This document shows positions 36,670 to 46,361 of a stretch of 64,000 nt of DNA, in pieces. The DNA is from Streptacidiphilus fuscans. Lineage in GTDB: Bacteria > Actinomycetota > Actinomycetes > Streptomycetales > Streptomycetaceae. Every line of letters begins with the position of its first letter. The stretch's first letter is position 1. Location of the stretch: NCBI RefSeq assembly GCF_015690355.1, contig NZ_JADPRT010000004.1, positions 312,330 to 376,329 of the forward strand, written 5' to 3'. The notes under the pieces are model-generated. The model was not told the origin of the DNA and did not search any database. It saw only the letters and a list, made by a program, of their open reading frames with translations. Position numbers and translations under genes: made by a program.

Positions 36670-36879
36670 ATGAGCACCAGCACCCTGGTCACCGTGCACT
36701 CCGTCGTCCCCGGCGCGCGTCCGTTCCGCCGGGTCGAGATCCAGGGCTACGACGCGGGCCCGGCCTTCCGGCAGGAGGACGTGCTGCGCCTCTGCCGCGA
36801 CCGTGGGTTCCACGACGTGAACCTCGACGATCCCAAGACCGTCACCTGGATCGGCGGCGACCGGTCGACCTGGTCCTGA
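36670..36879 (+). CDS. 69-residue conserved actinobacterial protein
   Basis: ATG 36670. Sequence features: 'VTVHSVVPGARPFRRVEIQG', 'QEDVLRLCRDRGF' and the C-terminal 'KTVTWIGGDRSTWS'. Small alpha/beta protein with no signal or membrane segment. It looks like a recurring streptomycete hypothetical protein, but I know of no function. Confidence 0.65.
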   Translation: MSTSTLVTVHSVVPGARPFRRVEIQGYDAGPAFRQEDVLRLCRDRGFHDVNLDDPKTVTWIGGDRSTWS

Positions 36880-36917
36880 GCCACGTCCGAACCGCCGCCG
36901 TAGAAGGTCAGGGCCAC

Positions 36918-37259
36918 ATGGACCAGGCAGTGCGTGACTACGTCGACGCGATCCGGGCGGAGCACCGCCCGCTCTTCGACCGGATCCACGGGCTGATCCT
37001 CGCCGACCACCCCGACGCCGAGGTCGCCCTCTCCTACGACATGCCGACCTACCGGGTCGGCGGGCGCCGCCTCCACGTCGGCGTGTGGCAGCACGGCGTC
37101 TCGCTCTACGGCTGGCGACGCCCCGACGCCACCGGCTTCGTCGCCCGCCACCCGGATCTGCTCCACGGTAAGGCGACCCTGCGACTGCGTCCGGAGGACG
37201 CCGCAGGCATGTCCGACGACGAGCTGCGGGCGTTCCTGGCGGCAGCGCTGGCCGACTGA
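36918..37259 (+). CDS. DUF1801 (YdhG-like) protein
   Basis: 113 residues, ATG 36918. Family marks: 'VRDYVDAIRAEHRPLFDRIHGLIL', 'ALSYDMPTYRVGGRRLHVGVWQHGVSLYGW' and 'GKATLRLRP'. The Tyr-x-Met-Pro-x-Tyr motif is the DUF1801 hallmark, the family that contains YdhG and frataxin-like Fra. Iron handling has been proposed for relatives; nothing here confirms it. Confidence 0.85.
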   Translation: MDQAVRDYVDAIRAEHRPLFDRIHGLILADHPDAEVALSYDMPTYRVGGRRLHVGVWQHGVSLYGWRRPDATGFVARHPDLLHGKATLRLRPEDAAGMSDDELRAFLAAALAD

Positions 37260-37368
37260 TCCGGACCGGCGGGTGCGCGGACGCCCGCGGCCGACTGTGC
37301 CGAAGGTCTCATGTGAGCCGGCCCTCGACCTGCCGCTACGCGACCGGACCGTCCGTACGGTGGAGCGC

Positions 37369-37698
37369 ATGTCCGAGCTCCACGCCGATCCCCTGGCCCG
37401 GGTCGCCCACGCCTTCGCGCCGCGTTTCGCCGAGTTCGCGTTCGAGCCGGGCTTCGTCGCGGCCGTGGACCAGCACGTCGCCGAGCTGCGGGAACGCCTG
37501 TGGGGCCCGGAGCCCGGCCTTACGGCCAAGGCGCCGGACCCCGTGGATCTGGCGGACTACGCGTTGGGCTTCCAGGACGCCCTCGCCGAGATCGGCTGGC
37601 GGGAGCCGGTCGGCCACGACTACGCGGTCTGCCGACTCACCGCCGTCAGCTGGCTGGTGCACAAGCACCGCCTGCTGGACCCGGACGCCCGGACCTGA
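37369..37698 (+). CDS. Small protein of unknown function (possibly DUF6401-like)
   Basis: 109 residues from ATG 37369; the frame is open further upstream but lacks coding character there. 'FAPRFAEFAFEPGFVAAVDQHVAELRERLWG' and 'DLADYALGFQDALAEIGWREP...DYAVCRLTAVSWLV' form two helical halves similar to streptomycete DUF6401-type proteins linked to natural-product clusters. The assignment is tentative. It ends 13 bp before the convergent channel gene. Confidence 0.6.
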   Translation: MSELHADPLARVAHAFAPRFAEFAFEPGFVAAVDQHVAELRERLWGPEPGLTAKAPDPVDLADYALGFQDALAEIGWREPVGHDYAVCRLTAVSWLVHKHRLLDPDART

Positions 37699-37711
37699 GG
37701 CGCCGAACTCT

Positions 37712-38575
37712 TCAGCTCGTCGTGGGCGGGTTGTCGCCCTGCCCCTCGCTCCGTCCCTCGCCGCGGTCCCGGCGCTCGCCGGTCTGCTCGATGTCCCGGA
37801 CGGGCTGGTTGGTCATGGCGTCCTCGCGGCCCAGCTGGTAGGCCGTGCCGGACGCGCCGGGGCGCAGCTTCGTGCTCTCCCGCTCGGCGGTGTCCAGCCA
37901 ACGGTCCCAGCGGGCCCGCATCGGCTGGATCAGGCCGCCGCCGATGCCCACGACGATCACGCCCGCGATCGAGGCGAGAATCGCCCACAGCACCGGACCG
38001 GTGACCGAGGTCGCGATCCCCGTCTGTCCGAGCGCGGCGAACACGCCGAGCACCACGATGGCCGCCCAGCAGACGGTCGCCACGACCTTGCCGTACGAGG
38101 CGTTGGCGAGCGCGTTCCCGACAATGTCCCTGACCGCGTTGGCGATGGCCATGGCGATGACCACGATGACCACGGCGACGATGCCCTTGGGCAGCCAGGA
38201 GACGATCGCGTTGATCATCACGCTGATCGGGTTGGGCCCGAAGACACCGAAGGCCAGCTGCAGCGCCATCAGCATGATCGCGTAGTACACGATCTTGGCG
38301 ATGATGCCGGTCATGTCGTACGAGGAGCCCTGGAGCGCCCGTCCGATACCGGCCCGCTCGGCGACCCGCTCCGAGCCGACGCGTCGCAGCAGCCGGTCGA
38401 GGATCTTGGCGATGAACCGGGCCACGATCCAACCGACGACCAGGATCGCCAGGAAGGCGATGAACTTGGGGACGAAGGCCGCGAACTTGGACCAGGCGTT
38501 GGAGATACCGCCACTGATGTCCACGTTGAGGGCCAGATGGACCTGTTGGGCCTGACTGGTGAGTGGGTTGGACAC
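37712..38575 (-). CDS. CmpX-type mechanosensitive-channel-like membrane protein
   Basis: 287 residues from GTG 38575 after GGAAGG. Two copies of the conserved TM-helix repeat: 'AFVPKFIAFLAILVVGWIVARFIAKILDRLLRRVG' (about 30-70) and 'WLPKGIVAVVIVVIAMAIANAVRDIVGNAL' (about 125-155), with further helices to about 220 and a charged cytosolic tail ('QTGERRDRGEGRSEGQGDN'). This matches small MS-channel relatives such as CmpX that lack the MscS vestibule. Likely osmotic or membrane-tension response in the cytoplasmic membrane. Confidence 0.82.
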   Translation of the reverse strand: MSNPLTSQAQQVHLALNVDISGGISNAWSKFAAFVPKFIAFLAILVVGWIVARFIAKILDRLLRRVGSERVAERAGIGRALQGSSYDMTGIIAKIVYYAIMLMALQLAFGVFGPNPISVMINAIVSWLPKGIVAVVIVVIAMAIANAVRDIVGNALANASYGKVVATVCWAAIVVLGVFAALGQTGIATSVTGPVLWAILASIAGVIVVGIGGGLIQPMRARWDRWLDTAERESTKLRPGASGTAYQLGREDAMTNQPVRDIEQTGERRDRGEGRSEGQGDNPPTTS

Positions 38576-38677
38576 GGTGGACCTTCCGTGCTGTGCCGCC
38601 CCGAGGGGCGCGTGCCTGCATCCCTGTTGGTCTCCCAGCCTCTGTGCCCGCACCACTGCTCGCGCGCCGACCGGTCC

Positions 38678-38696
38678 GAGCGGGTGACACCCGCTC
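38678..38696. promoter_or_regulatory. Inverted repeat in a divergent promoter region
   Basis: GAGCGGGT-GAC-ACCCGCTC, perfect 8-bp arms, between the starts of the channel gene (38575, minus) and the SRPBCC gene (38807, plus). No gene ends here, so it is more likely an operator than a terminator. The regulator is unknown. Confidence 0.5.
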
Positions 38697-38806
38697 AGCC
38701 GGCCGATGCGCGAGGCGTCCCGTGTGTGACCTACTGGGGTGGTCACCCCCGACCGGGGTGAGCAGGGACAGGCAGGCACGAGCAGGAACGAAGGGAACGA
38801 ACGGTC

Positions 38807-39346
38807 ATGACCAGTACCGACGACGCAGGCCACTTCCTCGACCCCGAGGGTGGCCGCCCGGCCGTCCGCTTCGAACGTGTCTACGCCCGCCCGGTCGCGG
38901 CCGTCTGGGCGGCCGTCAGCGATCCCGCCCAGCTCGCGCGGTGGTTCCCCGCGCCGGAGGTCACCCTCGACCTGGTCCCCGGCGCCGAGGTCACCTTCGG
39001 CGGTGACCCGAACGCGCCGGACCTCGTCACCACCGGCCGGGTCCTCGCCGCCGAACCCTCCCGTCGACTCCACTTCACCTGGGGCGGCGAGGAGTTGCAC
39101 CTCGACCTGGCACCGCTCCCCGGCGGCGGCACGCGGTTCGCGCTCACCGACGTCCTCGAATCCCGCGACGCCGCCGCCCGTAACGCCGCAGGCTGGGAAC
39201 TCTGCCTCGCGGCCCTCGGGGTCCACCTCGACGGCGGTGCGAACGCCGGACCTCACGCCGGGCCGACCGCCGCCTGGGAGGACCGCTACGCCGCCTACCT
39301 CGCGGCCGGCTTCCCCTCCGGCGCTCCCGTCCCCGGCCGGGACTGA
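38807..39346 (+). CDS. SRPBCC (AHSA1-like) protein
   Basis: 179 residues, ATG 38807 after GAAGGGAACG. START-like fold: 'FERVYARPVAAVWAAVSDPAQLARWFPAPEVTLDLVPGAEVTF' and 'GGGTRFALTDVLESRDAAARNAAGWELCLAALGVHL', the AHSA1 pattern. It binds a hydrophobic ligand or acts with a partner; unknown. It is the last gene before the hydrogenase cluster. Confidence 0.85.
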   Translation: MTSTDDAGHFLDPEGGRPAVRFERVYARPVAAVWAAVSDPAQLARWFPAPEVTLDLVPGAEVTFGGDPNAPDLVTTGRVLAAEPSRRLHFTWGGEELHLDLAPLPGGGTRFALTDVLESRDAAARNAAGWELCLAALGVHLDGGANAGPHAGPTAAWEDRYAAYLAAGFPSGAPVPGRD

Positions 39347-39484
39347 CGGTTCTGTCGTTTCCGTTGCGCGGGTGGGGCGAATCGGGTGACCCTGCGGTGC
39401 GGCGGCTTCACGAGGGTCCGGTGGCGCAGGACGCTCGGTGGTGGCCGAGTCCCGCGCTTCCGCCGCGGGGGCCGGGAGGTTGTG

Positions 39485-41290
39485 ATGGAGATCCTGCTCG
39501 TTGCGTCCGCCTTCAACAGCCTGACGCAGCGCGTCTTCGCCGCCCTGCGCGACCGGGGCCACACGGTCGGGGTGGAGCTCGCGAGCGGGGCAGCGCTGGT
39601 AGCGGCGGTGCGGGAGCGGTCGCCGGAGCTGATCGTCGCACCGATGCTGAAGACGGCGGTGCCCGACGAGGTGTGGACGACCGTCCCCTGCCTGATCGTC
39701 CACCCGGGGCCGCTCGGCGACCGCGGCCCCTCCTCGCTGGATCGCGCCGTCCAGGACGGGTGCAGCACCTGGGGAGTGACGGTCCTTCAGGCCGAGGCGG
39801 AGATGGACGCGGGCCCGGTCTGGGCCACCGTCGACTGCCCGCTGCCACCGCGCGGGAAGAGCGACCTCTACCGCAACGAGATCGCCGACGCCGCACTGGA
39901 GGCGGTCCTCCTCGCCGTCGAACGCTTCGCCTCCAGGGCCCACGAGCCCGCTGCCCGCGAGCCCGGTGCCCACGAGCACGGTGACCGCGGGCCGCTGTCG
40001 CAGCATCTCCCCGAGATCCGCCGACGGGTCGTCACCAGGCCTTTCCTGCGCCAGCCCGAGCGGCGCATCGACTGGTCCGCCGACTCCACCGCCGACGTGC
40101 TGCGCAAGCTCCGCGCGGCGGACTCGCAGCCGGGCGTGCTCGACGACCTGCTGGACGGGGAGTGGTTCCTGCACGGCGGGCACGAGGAGGACCGGCTGCG
40201 CGGCCGTCCGGGGGAGCTACTGGCGACCCGTCACGGCGCTGTCTGCCGCGCCACCGTGGACGGCGCGGTGTGGATCCCGCAGCTGCGCCCGCGCCGTACG
40301 CCCGGCGCGCAGAGCACCTTCGCGCTGCCCGCGACCCTCGCGCTCGGGGCACGACTGCCCCAACTGCACGAGGAGCCGGTCGAACTGGAGCTTCCGGCCG
40401 ACCGCCGGACCTGGACGGACATCCGCTACCGCGAGCACGGCGAGGTCGGCATGCTGTCGTTCTCGTTCGCGGGCGGCGCGATGGGCACGAGCCAGTGCCG
40501 TCGGCTCCTCGACGCCTACCGCGAGGCGTGCAGTCGGCCCACCTCGGTGCTGGTGCTGGGCGGGCAGCGGGACTTCTTCGGCAACGGCATCCACCTCAAC
40601 GTCATCGAGGCCGCGGCCGACCCCGGGCTGGAGTCCTGGGCCAACATCAACGCCATCGACGACCTGGTCGAGGCCGTGCTCACCACCACCGACCGACTCG
40701 TGGTCGCCGCGCTCGGCGGCAACGCCGCAGCGGGCGGGGCGATGCTGGCGCTGGCGGCCGACGAGGTCTGGTGCCGGGACGGCGTCGTGCTCAACCCGCA
40801 CTACCGGCTGATGGGCCTGACCGGCTCGGAGTTCTGGACCCTGACCCTGCCCCGACGCGTCGGCCTGCAGGCCACCCACGCGTTGGTCACCCAGGCACTG
40901 CCGGTCAGCGTCGAGCGCGCGGTCGCGCTGGGTCTGGTGGAGCGGGCGATCGTCTGCCCGGCGGACGAGTTCGGCGCGCACGCCGCCCATCTGGCGGAGC
41001 ACCTGGCCGCCATGCCCGGCACGCCCGCCCGGATCGCCAGGAAGAAGGCCGCGCTGGAGCGTCAGGAGGCGGAGCGTCCGCTGCGCGTCTTCCGCGAGGC
41101 GGAGCTGGAGCGCATGCACACCATCTTCTTCGACCCCGAACAGCCCTACCACGCGCTGCGTCGGGCCTTCGTGCACAAGCACGCCGTCCTCGCCACGCCG
41201 GAGCACCTGCGGCCACCGCTTCCCCGCACGCCTCAGGGACGGCCTCCGGGCCAGTCGGTCGCCCGGTCGGCTGTGCACACGTCACTCTGA
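39485..41290 (+). CDS. hypX: HypX/HoxX, aerobic CO-ligand synthase for [NiFe]-hydrogenase
   Basis: 601 residues, ATG 39485 after GGGAGG. The N-terminal half is formyltransferase-like ('CLIVHPGPLGDRGPSSLDRAV', 'WGVTVLQAEAEMDAGPVWATV'), taking the formyl group from N10-formyl-THF. The C-terminal half (about 315-560) is an enoyl-CoA hydratase/isomerase-like domain ('FFGNGIHLNVIEAA', 'LGGNAAAGGAMLALAADEVW', 'HYRLMGLTGSEFWT') that releases CO. HypX supplies the active-site CO when O2 is present, fitting a hydrogenase that works in air. An insert 'AHEPAAREPGAHEHGDRG' joins the first two regions. It lies 114 bp before the small-subunit gene and opens the cluster. Confidence 0.93.
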   Translation: MEILLVASAFNSLTQRVFAALRDRGHTVGVELASGAALVAAVRERSPELIVAPMLKTAVPDEVWTTVPCLIVHPGPLGDRGPSSLDRAVQDGCSTWGVTVLQAEAEMDAGPVWATVDCPLPPRGKSDLYRNEIADAALEAVLLAVERFASRAHEPAAREPGAHEHGDRGPLSQHLPEIRRRVVTRPFLRQPERRIDWSADSTADVLRKLRAADSQPGVLDDLLDGEWFLHGGHEEDRLRGRPGELLATRHGAVCRATVDGAVWIPQLRPRRTPGAQSTFALPATLALGARLPQLHEEPVELELPADRRTWTDIRYREHGEVGMLSFSFAGGAMGTSQCRRLLDAYREACSRPTSVLVLGGQRDFFGNGIHLNVIEAAADPGLESWANINAIDDLVEAVLTTTDRLVVAALGGNAAAGGAMLALAADEVWCRDGVVLNPHYRLMGLTGSEFWTLTLPRRVGLQATHALVTQALPVSVERAVALGLVERAIVCPADEFGAHAAHLAEHLAAMPGTPARIARKKAALERQEAERPLRVFREAELERMHTIFFDPEQPYHALRRAFVHKHAVLATPEHLRPPLPRTPQGRPPGQSVARSAVHTSL

Positions 41291-41404
41291 CAGCCGCGCT
41301 TGGCGGGCCGCTGCGGCGTGGCGCGCGGTATCCAGTAACCAGGACGCCGTTGTCTGGATCCACTGACGTCCGGGTCCGTTGATTCCTTCCCCCAGGAGGC
41401 ATCC

Positions 41405-42493
<1,089 letters not shown>

Positions 42494-42560
42494 CGTTCCG
42501 TCACATCTCGTCCCAGACCTCAGGAAGAGCAGCGCAAGCAGAAGGGCACGGCACACGACG

Positions 42561-44330
42561 ATGGCAGCGGGAGACGGTACCGGATTGTTGGAGATGTCCT
42601 GGGATCCGATCACACGGATCGTGGGCAGCCTCGGCATCCACACGAAGATCGACTTCAAGCAGAAGCGGGTCGCCGAGTGCTACAGCACCTCGTCCGTCTT
42701 CCGCGGCTACAGCGTCTTCATGCGCGGCAAGGACCCGCGCGACGCGCACTTCATCACCAGCCGCATCTGCGGCATCTGCGGTGACAACCACGCGACGTGC
42801 TCGGTGTACGCGCAGAACATGGCGTACGGCGTCAAGCCGCCGCACCTGGGCGAGTGGCTGATCAACCTCGGCGAGTCCGCCGAGTACATGTTCGACCACA
42901 ACATCTTCCAGGAGAACCTGGTCGGGGTCGACTACTGCGAGAAGATGGTCAAGGAGACCAACCCGGGCGTGCTCGAACTCGCCGAGCGCACCGAGGCCCC
43001 GCACGCCGGCGAGCACGGCTACAAGACCATCGCCGACATCATGCGCTCGCTCAACCCGCTGGAGGGCGAGTTCTACCGGGAGGCACTGCAGGTCAGCCGC
43101 TACACCCGGGAGATGTTCTGCCTGATGGAGGGTCGCCACGTGCACCCCTCCACGCTCTACCCGGGCGGCACCGGCACGGTCGCCTCGGTGCAGCTGCTCA
43201 CCGACTACCTCAGCCGGCTGATGCGCTACGTCGAGTTCATGAAGAAGGTCGTGCCGCTCCACGACGACCTCTTCGACTTCTTCTACGAGGCTCTCCCCGG
43301 CTACGAGGAGGTCGGCCGCCGCCGGGTCCTGCTGGGCTGCTGGGGCGCACTCAACGACCCGGAGTTCTGCGACTTCACCTACCGCAACATGACCGACTGG
43401 GGCCGGCGGATGTTCGTCACCCCGGGCGTGGTCGTGGACGGCAAGCTGGTCACCAACGACCTGACCCGGATCAACCTGGGCATCCGCATCCTCCTGGGCA
43501 GCTCCTACTACCAGGACTGGGAGGGCCAGGAGAAGTTCGTCACCCACGACCCGCTGGGCAACCCGGTCGACGCCCGCCACCCGTGGAACCAGCACACCAT
43601 CCCGGCCCCGCAGAAGCGCGACTTCGACGACAAGTACAGCTGGGTCATGTCGCCGCGCTGGTTCGACGGCCAGGACTACCTCGCCCTGGACACCGGCGGC
43701 GGCCCGATCGCGCGCCTGTGGTCCACCGCGCTGTCCGGGCTGGTCGACATCGGCTACGTCAAGGCCACCGGCCACAGCGTGGTCATCAACCTGCCCAAGT
43801 CGCTCACCAAGCCGGAGACCACCTTCGAGTGGAAGATCCCGCAGTGGAGCAACGCGCTGGAGCGCAACCGCGCCCGCACCTACTTCCAGGCCTACGCCGC
43901 CGGTGTCGCGCTGCACAGCATCGACATGGCGCTGGCCGAGGTCCGCGCCGGACGCACCCAGACGTGGGAGAAGTTCGAGGTCCCGGACGAGGCGATCAGC
44001 TGCGGCTTCACCGAGGCCGTGCGCGGCGTGCTCTCGCACCACATGGTGGTCCGCGACGGCAAGATTGCCAACTACCACCCCTACCCGCCGACGCCGTGGA
44101 ACGCCAGCGTGCGCGACTCCTACGGCACGCCCGGCCCCTACGAGGACGCGGTGCAGAACACCCCGATCTTCGAGGAGAACCCGCCGGACAACTTCAAGGG
44201 CATCGACATCATGCGGGCCGTCCGCAGCTTCGACCCCTGTCTGCCCTGCGGCGTGCACATGTACGTCGGCGGCGGCAAGACCGTCCAGAAGATGCACGTC
44301 CCCACCGGCCTGAGCGGAATGGCCGGATGA
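42561..44330 (+). CDS. hhyL: [NiFe]-hydrogenase large subunit, group 1h type
   Basis: 589 residues, ATG 42561. Active-site motifs L1 'RICGICG' (Cys70, Cys73) and L2 'DPCLPCGVH' (Cys560, Cys563) give the four Ni/Fe thiolates. 'SWDPITRIVGSLGIH' is the usual N-terminal start. After His566 there are 23 more residues, the peptide that the maturation protease encoded at 47830 would remove. It holds the Ni-Fe(CN)2CO centre. It overlaps the next gene by 4 bases (ATGA). Confidence 0.96.
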   Translation: MAAGDGTGLLEMSWDPITRIVGSLGIHTKIDFKQKRVAECYSTSSVFRGYSVFMRGKDPRDAHFITSRICGICGDNHATCSVYAQNMAYGVKPPHLGEWLINLGESAEYMFDHNIFQENLVGVDYCEKMVKETNPGVLELAERTEAPHAGEHGYKTIADIMRSLNPLEGEFYREALQVSRYTREMFCLMEGRHVHPSTLYPGGTGTVASVQLLTDYLSRLMRYVEFMKKVVPLHDDLFDFFYEALPGYEEVGRRRVLLGCWGALNDPEFCDFTYRNMTDWGRRMFVTPGVVVDGKLVTNDLTRINLGIRILLGSSYYQDWEGQEKFVTHDPLGNPVDARHPWNQHTIPAPQKRDFDDKYSWVMSPRWFDGQDYLALDTGGGPIARLWSTALSGLVDIGYVKATGHSVVINLPKSLTKPETTFEWKIPQWSNALERNRARTYFQAYAAGVALHSIDMALAEVRAGRTQTWEKFEVPDEAISCGFTEAVRGVLSHHMVVRDGKIANYHPYPPTPWNASVRDSYGTPGPYEDAVQNTPIFEENPPDNFKGIDIMRAVRSFDPCLPCGVHMYVGGGKTVQKMHVPTGLSGMAG

Positions 44331-44932
44331 CGGTGGATCAGAAGGGCGCAGCCGAACAGGCGGTCACCCCGCCGACGCCGGACGTCACCGCGGCCCGGAT
44401 CGAGGAGCTGCTGGACCGCCTCGCGTCCAGCGCCGACCGGACTGCGGCGGCCACCGCCGAGCAGCTGGTCCGCGCGCTGATGGACCTCTACGGCGCGGGC
44501 CTGGCCCGGGCCGTGGAGCTGCTGTCCGGACGCAGCGGCAGCCCCCTCGACGCGCTGCTCGACGACGAGGTCACCGCCGGTCTGCTGGTCCTGCACGACC
44601 TGCACCCGGACGACGTCCCCGCCCGCGTCCGCCGCGCCCTGCGCGCGGCGGACGCGGGGGAGTGGGAGATCGACTCCCTCGACGCGGAGACAGGCGCGCT
44701 GACGCTGCGTCAGAAGGCGTCCGACAGTGCCTCCGGCGGCTCGGGCGGCGGCTGCGGCTGCGGGAGCAGCACGACGGACGGCGTGCGCGTCCGGGTGCGG
44801 GCGGCGCTGGCCGGGTTCGCGCCCGAGGTGACGCAGGTCGACCTGCTCGCCGCCGAACCCGCCCGCCGGGAGCCGCCGTTGCTGCAGATCGGCCTGCGGC
44901 CCGGTGCCGCCGCGCCGGTGGAGGCACGATGA
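44327..44932 (+). CDS. Hydrogenase-associated NifU-like protein
   Basis: 201 residues, ATGA overlap with hhyL. N-terminal helical half ('RIEELLDRLASSADRTAAATAEQLVRALMDLYG') and a C-terminal NifU-like half ('VRRALRAADAGEWEIDSLDAETGALTLRQK', 'VRVRVRAALAGFAPEVTQVDLL'). Where NifU C-domains have GACGSCPSS (CxxC), this one has a Gly/Ser stretch and 'GGCGCGSS' (Cys143, Cys145), a CxC arrangement. Position between the structural and accessory genes suggests it delivers Fe-S clusters to HhyS. Confidence 0.8.
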   Translation: MTVDQKGAAEQAVTPPTPDVTAARIEELLDRLASSADRTAAATAEQLVRALMDLYGAGLARAVELLSGRSGSPLDALLDDEVTAGLLVLHDLHPDDVPARVRRALRAADAGEWEIDSLDAETGALTLRQKASDSASGGSGGGCGCGSSTTDGVRVRVRAALAGFAPEVTQVDLLAAEPARREPPLLQIGLRPGAAAPVEAR

Positions 44933-45618
44933 CGGCGCTCCCGTCCACGCCTGCGGCCCGTCTCCGGACGGGCCTGCGGCGCTTCACCGGTCCGCGCCCG
45001 CCCGCCGTCGAGCGCTGCGAGCTGTGCGCGGCCGAGGTCGGCGCAGGCCACCGGCACCTCGTCGACACCGAGCGCCGGGCGCTGGCCTGCGCCTGCACCG
45101 CGTGCGCGATGCTCTTCGACCGGCCGGGCGGAGCGGGCGCGCAGCCGGGAACGGACGCGGGCCGGTTCCGCACCGTCCCCGACCGCTACCTCTCCGACCC
45201 CGACGCCGCGTTGGACGACGGCAGTTGGGCCGGCCTGCAGATCCCCGTCGGCATGGTCTTCTTCCTGCGCGACGGTGCGAGCGGCCAGGTGACGGCGTTC
45301 TACCCGAGCCCGGCCGGGGCCACCGAGAGCGAGCTGGAGCCGCAGGCTTGGGAGGCGGTCCGGGCGGCCACCCCGCTCGCCGACGAACTCGCCCCGGACG
45401 TCGAGGCGTTGCTGCTCCGTCACCACCAGCACCGCAGCGCCTGCTTCCTGGTCCCGGTCGACGCCGCCTACGAGCTGGTCGGCCGGATGCGACGCCGCTG
45501 GCAGGGCTTCGACGGCGGCGCGGAGGCGCACGCCGAACTGGAGCTGTTCTTCGACCACGTCACCCGCCGGGCGCAACGGGCACACCACGCGCACGAGCCG
45601 TCGAAGGGACGCGCATGA
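44929..45618 (+). CDS. DUF5947 family hydrogenase-linked protein
   Basis: 229 residues, ATGA overlap with the NifU-like gene. Cysteine motifs 'RCELCAAEVG' and 'LACACTACAMLFDRP' near the N-terminus (about residues 30-65) look like a metal or Fe-S site; the C-terminal two-thirds is alpha/beta ('AGLQIPVGMVFFLRDGASGQVTAFYPSPAG', 'RSACFLVPVDAAYELVGRMRRRW'). It recurs with actinobacterial group 1h hydrogenases. It may be an electron carrier or assembly factor; unproven. Confidence 0.8.
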   Translation: MTALPSTPAARLRTGLRRFTGPRPPAVERCELCAAEVGAGHRHLVDTERRALACACTACAMLFDRPGGAGAQPGTDAGRFRTVPDRYLSDPDAALDDGSWAGLQIPVGMVFFLRDGASGQVTAFYPSPAGATESELEPQAWEAVRAATPLADELAPDVEALLLRHHQHRSACFLVPVDAAYELVGRMRRRWQGFDGGAEAHAELELFFDHVTRRAQRAHHAHEPSKGRA

Positions 45619-46361
45619 CCGGGCTCGACTTCGCCTGCACCGAGGTCCGGGCCGAGCCGTACGCGGCCGGGCCGACACTGCTGTTCCGGGTCAGGATCAC
45701 CGCGCAGGGCGAGCCGCAGCGGGTCCACGCGCTGGCGCTGCGCTGCCAGTTCCGGATCGAACCCGCCCGGCGGCACTACTCCGAGCCCGAGGCGCAGCGC
45801 CTCGGCGACCTCTTCGGCGAGCGCTCGCGCTGGGGCAGCACGCTGCATCCGCTGCAGTTCGCCCAGGTCGGCGTGGTGGTGCCCGGGTTCACCGGCAGCA
45901 CCGAGGTGGAGCTGCCGGTCCCGGTCAGCTACGACCTCGACATCGCCGCGACCCGCTACAGCGACGCGCTGGCCGAGGGCGAGGTGCCGCTGCTGCTGCT
46001 CTTCTCCGGCACGGCCTTCCGTGGCGCAGGCGGGTTCCAGGTCGAGCCGGTGCCGTGGGACAAGGAGGCGGTCTGCCGGATGCCGGTCGCCGTCTGGCGC
46101 GAGGCGATCGACGGTCACTTCCCCGGCTGCGGCTGGATCCGACTGCCGCGCGACACCATGGCCGCCCTCCAGGCCTACCGCTCCCGCCATGCCCTCCCTT
46201 CCTGGGAGGCCACCGTGGAGCGGCTGCTGCACGACGCGGAGGAGGAGGCCGAACCTGATCCGGTCGCCGTTGCCGCAGTCCGTGCCGTCAGTGCGTTCCC
46301 GACCGTGCCCACCGTCACGGCTACCGCCGCCGTCCGAACCGCCGAGGGGAGCCTGCGATGA
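45615..46361 (+). CDS. DUF6084 family hydrogenase-linked protein
   Basis: 248 residues, ATGA overlap with DUF5947. Beta-rich core: 'LLFRVRITAQGEPQRVHALALRCQFRIEPARR', 'LGDLFGERSRWGSTLHPLQFAQVGVVVPGFTG', 'YFSGTAFR'-like 'LLFSGTAFRGAGGFQVEPVPWDKEA', ending in a helical tail. No cofactor motif. Strict overlap with its neighbours shows that its dosage is tied to the hydrogenase; the function is unknown. Confidence 0.8.
   Translation: MTGLDFACTEVRAEPYAAGPTLLFRVRITAQGEPQRVHALALRCQFRIEPARRHYSEPEAQRLGDLFGERSRWGSTLHPLQFAQVGVVVPGFTGSTEVELPVPVSYDLDIAATRYSDALAEGEVPLLLLFSGTAFRGAGGFQVEPVPWDKEAVCRMPVAVWREAIDGHFPGCGWIRLPRDTMAALQAYRSRHALPSWEATVERLLHDAEEEAEPDPVAVAAVRAVSAFPTVPTVTATAAVRTAEGSLR

Noticed and set aside
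42501..44297. 598-aa minus-strand open frame opposite the hydrogenase large subunit
   Set aside because: A shadow of the real gene: high-GC codon bias keeps the antisense frame open, the product is His/Val/Asp/Arg-rich without any family pattern.
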